From Hyphomonadaceae bacterium (GTDB taxonomy: Bacteria; Pseudomonadota; Alphaproteobacteria; Caulobacterales; Aquidulcibacteraceae): a stretch of 50,587 bases of DNA. The stretch covers positions 1 through 50,587 of the forward strand of contig JAHDXR010000020.1 in the NCBI GenBank assembly GCA_023384105.1, in the 5' to 3' direction. Within the stretch, counting starts at the first letter, position 1, and every line of letters starts with the position of its first letter. Shown one piece after another: positions 25,211 through 32,819 of the stretch. The notes under the pieces are model-generated. The model was not told the origin of the DNA. It saw only the letters and a list, made by a program, of their open reading frames with translations, and made no database searches. Both the position numbers and the translations under genes were made by a program.

Positions 25211-27052
25211 TTACGGCGCCTCCGGAACGGCCTCTCGCTGGGGCGACGCCTCTTCGGGGAGCGGCAGCCCGTAATGCTGCGCCAAGGCCAGACGCCGACG
25301 CTCGTAGGCCTCCCGCAACAGCGCTCCATAGCGAGCCGCGCCCCCGGGCCCATTGTAGCGGGCCGCAAATCCCTCGAAGTCCTTGCGTTGCAGTTCGTCG
25401 ACGATCCCGTTCACCCGCGCGAAGCGCAGCATCGCCTCCACCTGGTTGGTCTCCGACTGGGACATGAACCGTACATATTCGCCGGGCGTTTCGAACCCGA
25501 AGCTGGCGAAATTGAAGCCCATCAGCTGGACGCGGCCGTAGCTTGCGGCTGCAAGAGCGTTTTGCGGGTCGAGTGCGTAAGCCTCGGCGAGCTGCGCCCA
25601 TCGGTCTTCCTGAGTCCGCGGATATCGGCGCGCGTCCCACACCCGGTAGGAAACGTTGGGATTGGTTTCGTCGTAAGCGCGCCCTGTCAGACGTGAAAAA
25701 ATGTGCGGCTCAAAAAGGATGATCGGACGCCCTTCCGGCGTGAACGCGACCGCCGCCCCCTCGACATCGACAACCGCATGCAGCATGGCGGCTTCGACGC
25801 CGTATTCGCTGGCGAGGCGTATGAAATCGGCTTCCGTCGGCGGATCGAGCGTCAGCGCGCGCAAGTCCTCCAGCGGCGGCAGAATCCAGACGCGGAGCGC
25901 TGCGTCGAGCTGCGCCAGCAAGGCCGCGTCTATCTCGCGCGAAACCGGCAACTGGGCGCGATAGCGGAACGTCTCGATCGCCAGCCCCGTCTCGTCATTC
26001 ATCGCGCCGTCGATCGGGCCGCGATAGATCAGCAGGCGGTTCAGCACATTTTGCACCTGCTGAACCTGCCGCGCCGCGGCCGCCGCCGTCTCGGCTTCCG
26101 CCGCATACGCGCCCGCCGGCGCCTGTCGCGCCTGCTCCAGATAGGATTCGAGCGCGGCAAGCGAGCCATTGCGCTGCGCGCCTTCCCAGGCGGCGGTGTC
26201 GAGCCGCGCAAACTTCTCGCGCGCTCTCGCAGCGATCGGGTGCCACGCATTGCCACGCAGGAAAGCGCGGGCGTCGGCGAGCGTGACGACGTTCTCCTGG
26301 AGCGCGCGCTCCCGACCCTGAGCGTCGACAAAATACGCCATCGCGCCGACAGTCAGGACAGCGAAAGCGATGACGGAGCCCACGAGCAGCTGGAAGCGCC
26401 GACGCTCGCGAACCGGATCGCGCAGGCCGCGCTCGCGCGCCAGCCGCCGCGACCGCTCGGCCAGGGCTCTTCGCTTTTCACCGGCGATGCGCGCCTCAAG
26501 CTTCTCCCGCGCCAGACGCTCCGACGATCCCTCGCCTTCGATCACGGCGATGCGGGCCCAGACGCTGTCCACCAGCGGATCGGCGCCGTTGGCGTTCGCC
26601 CATGCCTTCAGTTCGCCGAGCGCGGCGCCCGACCGCATGACATGATGGTATGTCGACAAGCCCGGCCTGCCGACGAGTTCGCCGATCCGTTCAAGCAGCT
26701 TGACCCAGCCGGGATCGTCCTGCTGGCCCGCCCACGCGGAGAGGTTTTCGGCGTGCACGAGATTGAACGGCGGAATGAGCGCGGTCGGCTGCAGATAGCA
26801 CGCCGCCAGGCGGTTGGACTGCAGGCCTTGCGTCGCTTCTCCGCGCACCCATTCCGACTGGATCGCGGCCGGCGTCCAGCACACCAGCACGGCGGCGGCG
26901 GCGTTGAGAGCGCCGGCGATCTCCTCGTCGAACGAGCCGCCGGCGCGCAGCTTGGTGTCGAACCAGACCGAAAGCTTCAGATCGTGAAGCGCAGAAGCGA
27001 TGATCTGGGCCGCTTCCCGCTCCTCCTGCTTATAGCTGATGAAGACATCCAT
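25211..27052 (-). CDS. TIR domain-transmembrane-muramidase (DUF3380) fusion protein
   Basis: A 613-residue fusion. Residues 1-130 are a TIR domain: it begins MDVFISYKQEE, and SEWVRGEA places Glu72 where TIR NADases such as SARM1 carry their catalytic Glu (WVHKE). Residues 170-220 are charged and helical, ending in RERRR. Residues 221-243 form one membrane helix (QLLVGSVIAFAVLTVGAMAYFV). By the positive-inside rule the TIR part is cytoplasmic and the rest periplasmic. Residues 268-330 hold a W-x2-AQRNGSLAALESYL repeat like those near bacterial caspases. Residues 330-383 are a peptidoglycan-binding domain (YRGPIDGAMNDETGLAIETF). Residues 405-590 are a DUF3380 N-acetylmuramidase (VDVEGAAVAFTPEGRPIILFEPHIF, candidate Glu431; SYGRVQLMGFNF). 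The last two domains together have phage-endolysin layout. The gene stands alone between kduD and rplU. Function is inferred only. Confidence 0.85.
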   Translation of the reverse strand: MDVFISYKQEEREAAQIIASALHDLKLSVWFDTKLRAGGSFDEEIAGALNAAAAVLVCWTPAAIQSEWVRGEATQGLQSNRLAACYLQPTALIPPFNLVHAENLSAWAGQQDDPGWVKLLERIGELVGRPGLSTYHHVMRSGAALGELKAWANANGADPLVDSVWARIAVIEGEGSSERLAREKLEARIAGEKRRALAERSRRLARERGLRDPVRERRRFQLLVGSVIAFAVLTVGAMAYFVDAQGRERALQENVVTLADARAFLRGNAWHPIAARAREKFARLDTAAWEGAQRNGSLAALESYLEQARQAPAGAYAAEAETAAAAARQVQQVQNVLNRLLIYRGPIDGAMNDETGLAIETFRYRAQLPVSREIDAALLAQLDAALRVWILPPLEDLRALTLDPPTEADFIRLASEYGVEAAMLHAVVDVEGAAVAFTPEGRPIILFEPHIFSRLTGRAYDETNPNVSYRVWDARRYPRTQEDRWAQLAEAYALDPQNALAAASYGRVQLMGFNFASFGFETPGEYVRFMSQSETNQVEAMLRFARVNGIVDELQRKDFEGFAARYNGPGGAARYGALLREAYERRRLALAQHYGLPLPEEASPQREAVPEAP

Positions 27053-27153
27053 CGCCCGCCCCCAAGAGCGCCGCCAAGAGCGACCCCGGCTCCAATCAGG
27101 AAGTAATCACGGGCGCGGCGCAGCGTCGAGACCACGCGGGGCTCGCGGCGGCG

Positions 27154-27912
27154 CTAGCGCGCGAGCCAGCCGCCGTCGACGGGGAGGATCGCGCCGTGCA
27201 CGTAATCGGCCGCGCGCGAGGCCAGGAACACCGCCGCGCCGCCCAGGTCCGACGGCTCGCCCCAGCGCCCGGCCGGGATGCGCCCCAGGATTTCCGCATT
27301 GCGCTTCCGGTCGGCGCGCAGCGCGCTGGTGTTGTCGGTGGTCATGTAACCCGGGGCGATGGCGTTGACGTTGACGCCCTTGGCCGCCCACTCGTTGGCC
27401 AAAAGCCGCGTCAGCCCGGCCATGCCGCTTTTCGAGGCCGTGTAAGACGCAACCCTGACGCCGCCCTGAAACGACAGCATCGAGGCGACATTGATGATCT
27501 TGCCGCGCCCGCGCGCGATCATGCGTTTGCCGGCGGCCTGCGACAGGAAGAATGCGGCCTTCAGGTTCACATCGATCACCGCGTCCCAGTCTTCTTCGGT
27601 GAAATCGACGGCGTCGGCGCGGCGGATGATGCCGGCGTTGTTGACGAGAATGTCGACGCGGCCGAGCGCGCGCTCGGCTTCCGCGACGATCTCCTCCGGC
27701 TTCGCGCCGCCGCCGAGATCGGCTTCGACGCCGTGAAAGCGCCGACCTTCGGCGCGCACCAGTTGACCGGTGTCGTCGGCGCGCCGGCGGCTGACGGAGG
27801 CGATGTCCGCTCCCGCTTGCGCCAACGCGACGGCGATCGCTTGGCCAAGGCCCACATTGGCGCCGGTGACCAGCGCGCACTGCCCTTCCAGGCTGAACGG
27901 ATTAGGTGACAT
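27154..27912 (-). CDS. kduD: 2-dehydro-3-deoxy-D-gluconate 5-dehydrogenase (SDR)
   Basis: A 252-residue short-chain dehydrogenase. The cofactor motif TGANVGLG, the NNAG strand motif, the catalytic Ser in NVASMLSFQGG and YTASK are all present. The sequence, with LLANEWAAKGVNVNAIAPGYMTTDNTSALRAD, matches KduD, which reduces 2,5-diketo-3-deoxygluconate to KDG in uronate (pectin or alginate) breakdown. The start at 27912 was chosen because MSPNPFSLEGQCALVTG is the normal KduD start. It begins five bases after the kduI stop, so the two form an operon. Confidence 0.92.
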   Translation of the reverse strand: MSPNPFSLEGQCALVTGANVGLGQAIAVALAQAGADIASVSRRRADDTGQLVRAEGRRFHGVEADLGGGAKPEEIVAEAERALGRVDILVNNAGIIRRADAVDFTEEDWDAVIDVNLKAAFFLSQAAGKRMIARGRGKIINVASMLSFQGGVRVASYTASKSGMAGLTRLLANEWAAKGVNVNAIAPGYMTTDNTSALRADRKRNAEILGRIPAGRWGEPSDLGGAAVFLASRAADYVHGAILPVDGGWLAR

Positions 27913-27917
27913 CGCGC

Positions 27918-28766
27918 TCACTTCAGCTGGCAGATATCGAGCACGTTCATATCGGTATAGTCGAGATTTTCCCCGCCCATCGCCCAGATGAACGCGTACG
28001 CGGCGGTGCCCGAACCCATATGGATGGACCACGGCGGCGAGATCACGGCTTCCTCGTTGCCGACGATGATGTGCCGCGCCTTGTCCGGTTCGCCCATGAA
28101 GTGGAAGACGCGGTCGTTCTCGCCGAGGCCGAAGTAGAAATACACTTCCGAGCGGCGGTCATGCAGGTGCGGCGGCATCGTGTTCCAGACGCTGCCAGGC
28201 TTGAGGATCGTGAGGCCGAGCAGAAGCTGCGCCGACCGGCACACGCCGGGAATAATGTACTGATAGATCGTGCGCTCGTTCGAGGTTTCGAGCGCGCCGC
28301 GCTCAAGCGGCGTGGCTTCGTCGATCGAAATCTTCCTGGTCTCGAACCGCGCGTGCGCCGGCGTCGAAACCAGATAATAGCGCGCGGGATTCTTGGGGTC
28401 GTTGCTCGTGAACGTGACTTCAGCCGAGCCCATCGGCGCGTAGAGCCCGTCGCGCGCGGCGAGTTCGAAGCGCTGGCCGTCGACCGTGACGACGCCCGCG
28501 CCGCCGGCGACGTTGACGATCCCCAGTTCGCGCCGCTCCAGGAACGGCTTGCCTTCGGCGGACTTCGGCTCGGTCTGCATCGGAAGCGCCACCGCCCCGG
28601 ACACGGGCGCGGCCCCGCCGACCACCATCCGCTCGTTATGCGAGTAATAGAGATTGACGGCGTCCGGCGCGAACAGGCCGTCGACCAGATAACGGCGCCG
28701 CAGGGCGTCATTGTCGGCCCCCTCCATCATGTCGGGATGGGTGGCGTGATAGGTCTTCTTGAACAC
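27918..28766 (-). CDS. kduI: 5-dehydro-4-deoxy-D-glucuronate isomerase
   Basis: A 282-residue cupin-type isomerase converting 4-deoxy-L-threo-5-hexosulose uronate to 2,5-diketo-3-deoxygluconate. The zinc-binding block [15 protein letters not shown] holds the His/His/Glu ligands, and the ending [27 protein letters not shown] is a KduI hallmark. Length is normal. It starts the kduI-kduD operon. A LacI-type operator candidate lies about 20-36 bases upstream of its ATG. Confidence 0.95.
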   Translation of the reverse strand: MFKKTYHATHPDMMEGADNDALRRRYLVDGLFAPDAVNLYYSHNERMVVGGAAPVSGAVALPMQTEPKSAEGKPFLERRELGIVNVAGGAGVVTVDGQRFELAARDGLYAPMGSAEVTFTSNDPKNPARYYLVSTPAHARFETRKISIDEATPLERGALETSNERTIYQYIIPGVCRSAQLLLGLTILKPGSVWNTMPPHLHDRRSEVYFYFGLGENDRVFHFMGEPDKARHIIVGNEEAVISPPWSIHMGSGTAAYAFIWAMGGENLDYTDMNVLDICQLK

Positions 28767-28786
28767 GGCGATCTCCTGTAGCCTTA

Positions 28787-28802
28787 TTGGTAACCGGTGT
28801 CA
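28787..28802. promoter_or_regulatory. Candidate LacI/KdgR-type operator 1 (kduI side)
   Basis: TTGGTAACCGGTGTCA, centred on ACCGGT. It lies 21-36 bases before the kduI ATG. An inverted relative is at 28900-28915 and a partial copy, CACCGGTAACT, is at 28840-28850. Such CCGG-centred palindromes are typical of LacI-family regulators of sugar-acid genes. The regulator gene itself is not in the window. Confidence 0.6.
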
Positions 28803-28899
28803 GTCTTGGGGGCAACTGATGGCGGCTTCTAGCGGGCGCCACCGGTAACTTACCCTCTCTCCGGCCGCTAAAGCGAGCCACTTACCCCCAACTTGATAT

Positions 28900-28915
28900 T
28901 GACACCGGTTTCCCA
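28900..28915. promoter_or_regulatory. Candidate LacI/KdgR-type operator 2 (hydratase-TRAP side)
   Basis: TGACACCGGTTTCCCA, whose complement reads GGAAACCGGTGTCA, so it matches operator 1 in the opposite orientation. TTGACA at 28899-28904 would make a good -35 element for the plus-strand hydratase-TRAP operon, and the operator would overlap it. Confidence 0.6.
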
Positions 28916-28970
28916 TCAACGCACAAACATCAAGTCAACGAGAGGCCGCGAGCGGAACTTGGAAAAGCGC

Positions 28971-29786
28971 ATGCCTGATATCGCGCATGACCCTGTGCAA
29001 GCCGCGGCCGCACAGTTCGTCAACGCCCGCCTCGCCGCGAGGCCGCTCCACACCTATCCGGGAGCGGAGCCGGCCAGCATGGCCGCCGCCTACGCAGTGC
29101 AGGACGCCGCCATCAGGCTGTGGCCCGATGAACTCGCCGGCTGGAAAGTCGGCCTGATCCAGGCGCCGCACCGGCGCCGGTTCGGCGCGCTCCGCATCGC
29201 CGGCCCGATCTTCCGTCAGCAAATCCGCCGGACCGGCGACGCGCCGACCGAACTGCCGGTGATCACGGGCGGCTTCGCCGCTGTCGAGGCCGAGTTCGTG
29301 ATCGCGGTCGCCGCCGCGCCGCCCGCCGGCAAGACCGCTTGGACTCCGGAAGAAGCGGATGAATATGCGGGCGCCATGCATATCGGCGTCGAACTCGCGG
29401 GAAGCCCGTTCGCGGAGATCAACGATCACGGCCCGGCCGTGACGGCTTCTGACTTCGGCAACAATGCCGGCCTCGTGCTCGGCGGCGAGATCGCCAGTTG
29501 GCGCAAGGCGCCGCTCGAAGGCTTGACCGCGGAAATGCGCATCGACGGCGCCAGCGTCGGCCGCGGCAGCGCCGCCAGTATTCCCGGCGGGCCGCTGGCC
29601 GCGTTCGCATTCATCCTCGGCAATTGCGCCGAGCGCGGCATCGCCGTGAGGCGCGGAGACCTGATCTCCACCGGCGCCGTCACCGGCGTTCACACCATTG
29701 CGGCCGCGCAGGAGGCCGAAGCCGACTTCGGCGCCTTGGGCGTGATCCGCTGCCGCACGGCGCCGGCCCGAAGCGCGCAGCCATGA
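28971..29786 (+). CDS. 2-keto-4-pentenoate hydratase/FAH-family protein
   Basis: A 271-residue protein of the MhpD/fumarylacetoacetate-hydrolase fold. The metal-binding acidic residues are in FAAVEAEFVIAV and the EDYAGAMHIGVELA-like segment (here DEYAGAMHIGVELAGSPF), and the family fold ends with RRGDLISTGAVTGVHTIAA. Relatives hydrate or decarboxylate 2-oxo acids. In this setting a 2-keto-3-deoxy sugar-acid substrate is conceivable but unproven. It begins MPDIAHD at 28971. It shares the operator region with kduI and overlaps the downstream dctP start by four bases (ATGA). Confidence 0.75.
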   Translation: MPDIAHDPVQAAAAQFVNARLAARPLHTYPGAEPASMAAAYAVQDAAIRLWPDELAGWKVGLIQAPHRRRFGALRIAGPIFRQQIRRTGDAPTELPVITGGFAAVEAEFVIAVAAAPPAGKTAWTPEEADEYAGAMHIGVELAGSPFAEINDHGPAVTASDFGNNAGLVLGGEIASWRKAPLEGLTAEMRIDGASVGRGSAASIPGGPLAAFAFILGNCAERGIAVRRGDLISTGAVTGVHTIAAAQEAEADFGALGVIRCRTAPARSAQP

Positions 29787-30769
29787 TCGGCCGCCGCGCC
29801 CTCCTGGCCGCCGCCGCAACGAGCGCAACGGGCGCCGGCGCGGCGTTCGCGGCCGGCGCGCCCACGACGACGCTGACCGCCGTCGACGTCCATCCCAGCG
29901 ATTATCCCACGGTCGAAGCCGTCCGCTGGATCGGCGACGAACTCGAACGCGAAACCGATGGCCGCTTCGCCATCCGCATCTATCCCGGCGGCCAGCTCGG
30001 CGCCGAAACCGATACGGTGGCGCTGACGCGCTTTCAGGTGCTCGACATCTGCCGCGTCACCGCCGCCGCGCTCAACAACATCTTCCCGCTGACGCAGGCG
30101 CTGACCATGCCCTACGTCTTCCGCGACGAGGCGCACATGCGCCGCGTCTCGGACGGCGATGTCGGCCGCGAGGTGTTGGCGAGCTTCCAGGCGCGCGGCC
30201 TCGTCGGCCTGTGCATCTATGACGGCGGCATCCGTTCGATGTACAACGTCCGCCGTCCGATCCACACGCCGGCCGACATGCACGGGCTCAAGGTGCGCGT
30301 GCCGCGTTCGGACATGTTCATGCGGATGATCGACGCGATGGGCGCGAACGCGACGCCGATTCCGTTCGGCGAAGTCTTCACCGGCCTGCAGACGCACCTG
30401 ATTGACGGTGCGGAGAACAACTGGGCCACCTACCAATCGACGCGCCAATACGAAGTCGCGCGCTACTGGTCCGAGACCCATCACGCCGCTTCGCCGGACA
30501 TTCTTCTGTTCTCCAAGGCGCGGTTCGACGCGATGCGCCGCGCCGACCGCGACCTGCTGATGGCCAAGGCCGCTGAATCGGTCGCCGTGATGCGTGAGCT
30601 TTGGGACGCCAAGCAAACAGCCGCGCGCGAAACGGTGCTGAGCGCCGGCGTCGCCGCCAACGGCGTCGAGCGCGCCGCGTTCGAGCGCGCCGTCGCGCCG
30701 GTCAAACGACGCTACGCCCAGGACGCCGCGCTTGCGGCGCTGCTCCGGCGAATCGAACAGCACGCTTAA
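29783..30769 (+). CDS. dctP: TRAP transporter substrate-binding protein, DctP family
   Basis: A 328-residue periplasmic solute-binding protein. The N-terminus has a twin-arginine-like leader (GRRALLAAAATSATGAGAAFA). The DctP fold follows, with GGQLGAETDTVALTRFQVLD, the ALTMPYVFRD strand, the carboxylate-binding Arg region LKVRVPRSDMFMRMIDAMGANATPIPFGEVFTGLQTHLIDGAENN, and helices at the end. With kduI/kduD next door the ligand is probably a uronate or its unsaturated derivative. The ATG overlaps the upstream stop, and the signal-like leader confirms this start. Confidence 0.92.
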   Translation: MIGRRALLAAAATSATGAGAAFAAGAPTTTLTAVDVHPSDYPTVEAVRWIGDELERETDGRFAIRIYPGGQLGAETDTVALTRFQVLDICRVTAAALNNIFPLTQALTMPYVFRDEAHMRRVSDGDVGREVLASFQARGLVGLCIYDGGIRSMYNVRRPIHTPADMHGLKVRVPRSDMFMRMIDAMGANATPIPFGEVFTGLQTHLIDGAENNWATYQSTRQYEVARYWSETHHAASPDILLFSKARFDAMRRADRDLLMAKAAESVAVMRELWDAKQTAARETVLSAGVAANGVERAAFERAVAPVKRRYAQDAALAALLRRIEQHA

Positions 30770-30785
30770 GACGCGGGGGAAGGAA

Positions 30786-31274
30786 ATGGCGCGGGACGAT
30801 GGAGGCGGAATGCTGCGGCCGCTGGCGGCGGCTGTCGCCTTTCTGGCGGCGCTCAGCCTGTGCGCGCTGGTCGCCGTGCTCGGCTGGCAGGTGTTCGGCC
30901 GCTACGTGCTGAACGCCTCGCCCGGCTGGACCGAACCGGCGGCGCTGACGCTGATGAGCATTGTCGCGCTGTTCGGCGCCGCGCTCGCCGTCCGCGCCGA
31001 GACGCACTTCAATTTTCCGACGCTGGTGGACTCATCGCCGCCGCTGCCGCGCGCGGCGATGAAAACCCTCGCGCGCCTTATCGCCATCGCCTTCGGCGCG
31101 GCGCTCGCCGGCTTCGGCGGCTTTCTCGTCTATGACAGCTGGGCGATCCCAATGGCCGGCGCGCCTGCGCCCGAAGGGCTCGGCTATATCGGCCTGCCGC
31201 TTGGCGGCGGCCTCATCGCCCTCTTCGGCCTCGAGCGCCTGCTGCTCGGCGATCCCAAGCCGCAGGCGGACTGA
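30786..31274 (+). CDS. dctQ: TRAP transporter small permease, DctQ family
   Basis: A 162-residue four-helix membrane protein. The helices are around residues 10-35 (LAAAVAFLAALSLCALVAVLGWQVFGRYVLN, with the family VFGRYVLN signature), 45-65, 85-110 and 130-150. The conserved PGWTEPAALTLMSIVALFGAALAVR segment is present. The ATG at 30786 follows a GGGGAAGGAAA ribosome site. It sits between dctP and dctM in one operon. Confidence 0.9.
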   Translation: MARDDGGGMLRPLAAAVAFLAALSLCALVAVLGWQVFGRYVLNASPGWTEPAALTLMSIVALFGAALAVRAETHFNFPTLVDSSPPLPRAAMKTLARLIAIAFGAALAGFGGFLVYDSWAIPMAGAPAPEGLGYIGLPLGGGLIALFGLERLLLGDPKPQAD

Positions 31275-31277
31275 GCC

Positions 31278-32558
31278 ATGGAAATCGCGATCCTCTTCGC
31301 CGTCTTCGCGCTGCTGCTTATCGTCGGCGTGCCGGTGGCGTTCGCCATCGCCGCGGCCACGCTCGCCACCGTCGTCTATATCGGCCTGCCGCCCGTCGTC
31401 GTCGTGCAGCAAGTCTCGGCCGGCTTCAGCAAGGTCTCGCTGCTCGCCATTCCGCTCTTCATCTTTACCGGCGAATTGATGCTGCGCGGCGGCATCTCCG
31501 ACCGGCTGATTGCGCTCGCCTCGTCGCTGGTCGGCCATCTGCGCGGCGGCCTCGGCCAGGTGAGCGTGGTGTCGTCGACGCTGTTCGGCGGCGTCTCCGG
31601 TTCGGCGCTCGCCGACGTCTCCGCCATCGGCTCCACCGTCATTCCGCAGATGGTCAAGCGCGGCTTCGACAAGGACTACGCCGTCGACGTCACCATTTCC
31701 GCGTCGCTGGTGGCGCTGCTGCTGCCGCCGTCGCACAATCTCATTCTCTACGCCGCCGTCGCCGGCGGCGGCGTCTCGATCGCCGATTTGTTCGCGGCCG
31801 GCATCGCCCCCGCCCTGCTACTCGCCCTCGGCGTGATGGGCGCGACCTATCTGCTCGCCCGCGCGCGCAACTACCCGACCGAATCCTTCCCGGGCTTCGC
31901 CGCCGTGCTGCGCGCGCTGGTGGCGGCGATTCCGGGGCTGCTGCTTGTCGTCGTCATCTTCGGCGGCATCCGCGCCGGCATTTTCACCGCGGTCGAGAGC
32001 GGCGCCATGGCCGTGCTCTATGCGCTGCTGGTGACGGCGATCGTGTTCCGCTCGCTGAAGTGGGACGACTTCGTCAACGCCGTGACGCACGCGACGCGTT
32101 CGGCCGGCATGGTGCTGTTCGTCATCGGCGCGGCCGGCGCCTTCGGCTGGCTGATGGCCTACCTGCAGATTCCGGCGATGGCGGTCGAAGCGCTGCAGGC
32201 GCTCACCGACAACAAGATCGTGGCGCTGCTCCTGATGCTGGCGATCCTTCTGGCGCTCGGCACCTTCATGGATCTCGCGCCGATGATCATCATCTGCACG
32301 CCGATCTTCCTGCCGGTCGCGCGCGCTTACGGCGTCGACCCGTTGCACTTCGGCGTCATCCTGGTGCTCGCCGCCGGCATCGGCCTGATCACGCCGCCGG
32401 TCGGCTCGGTGCTGTTCGTCGGCAGCGCCATCGGCCGCATCTCCATCGCCGAAGCGATGCGCTCGATCTGGCCGTTCTACGGCGCCATGATCCTGGTGCT
32501 CCTGGCCGTCGCCTTCATCCCCAGCCTATCCCTGACGCTCCCCGCGCTCTGGCGCTGA
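31278..32558 (+). CDS. dctM: TRAP transporter large permease, DctM family
   Basis: A 426-residue ion-transporter-superfamily permease of 11-12 helices that drives Na+-coupled import. The family signatures IPLFIFTGELMLRGGISDRL, GGVSGSALADVSAIGSTVIPQM and PPSHNLILYAAVAGG are visible, as is the C-terminal repeat FMDLAPMIIICTPIFLPV...GLITPPVGSVLFVGSAIG. It starts three bases after the dctQ stop and is the last gene of the operon. Confidence 0.95.
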   Translation: MEIAILFAVFALLLIVGVPVAFAIAAATLATVVYIGLPPVVVVQQVSAGFSKVSLLAIPLFIFTGELMLRGGISDRLIALASSLVGHLRGGLGQVSVVSSTLFGGVSGSALADVSAIGSTVIPQMVKRGFDKDYAVDVTISASLVALLLPPSHNLILYAAVAGGGVSIADLFAAGIAPALLLALGVMGATYLLARARNYPTESFPGFAAVLRALVAAIPGLLLVVVIFGGIRAGIFTAVESGAMAVLYALLVTAIVFRSLKWDDFVNAVTHATRSAGMVLFVIGAAGAFGWLMAYLQIPAMAVEALQALTDNKIVALLLMLAILLALGTFMDLAPMIIICTPIFLPVARAYGVDPLHFGVILVLAAGIGLITPPVGSVLFVGSAIGRISIAEAMRSIWPFYGAMILVLLAVAFIPSLSLTLPALWR

Positions 32559-32643
32559 CGCGAGCCGGCGGGCGAACTGCGATATCTACGCCTTTTAAAT
32601 GTTGTTACATGGCCTGCCCCCGAAGCCCGCACGAGCGCAAATC

Positions 32644-32733
<90 letters not shown>

Positions 32734-32819
32734 GGAGGGCGGCTTTTTGGCGGCGCTCGGCGCGGCTTGCAAGCCCGGCGGCCAGTTTTTTGCGCAGGAC
32801 CCGGCCAGCACGCCCCGCC

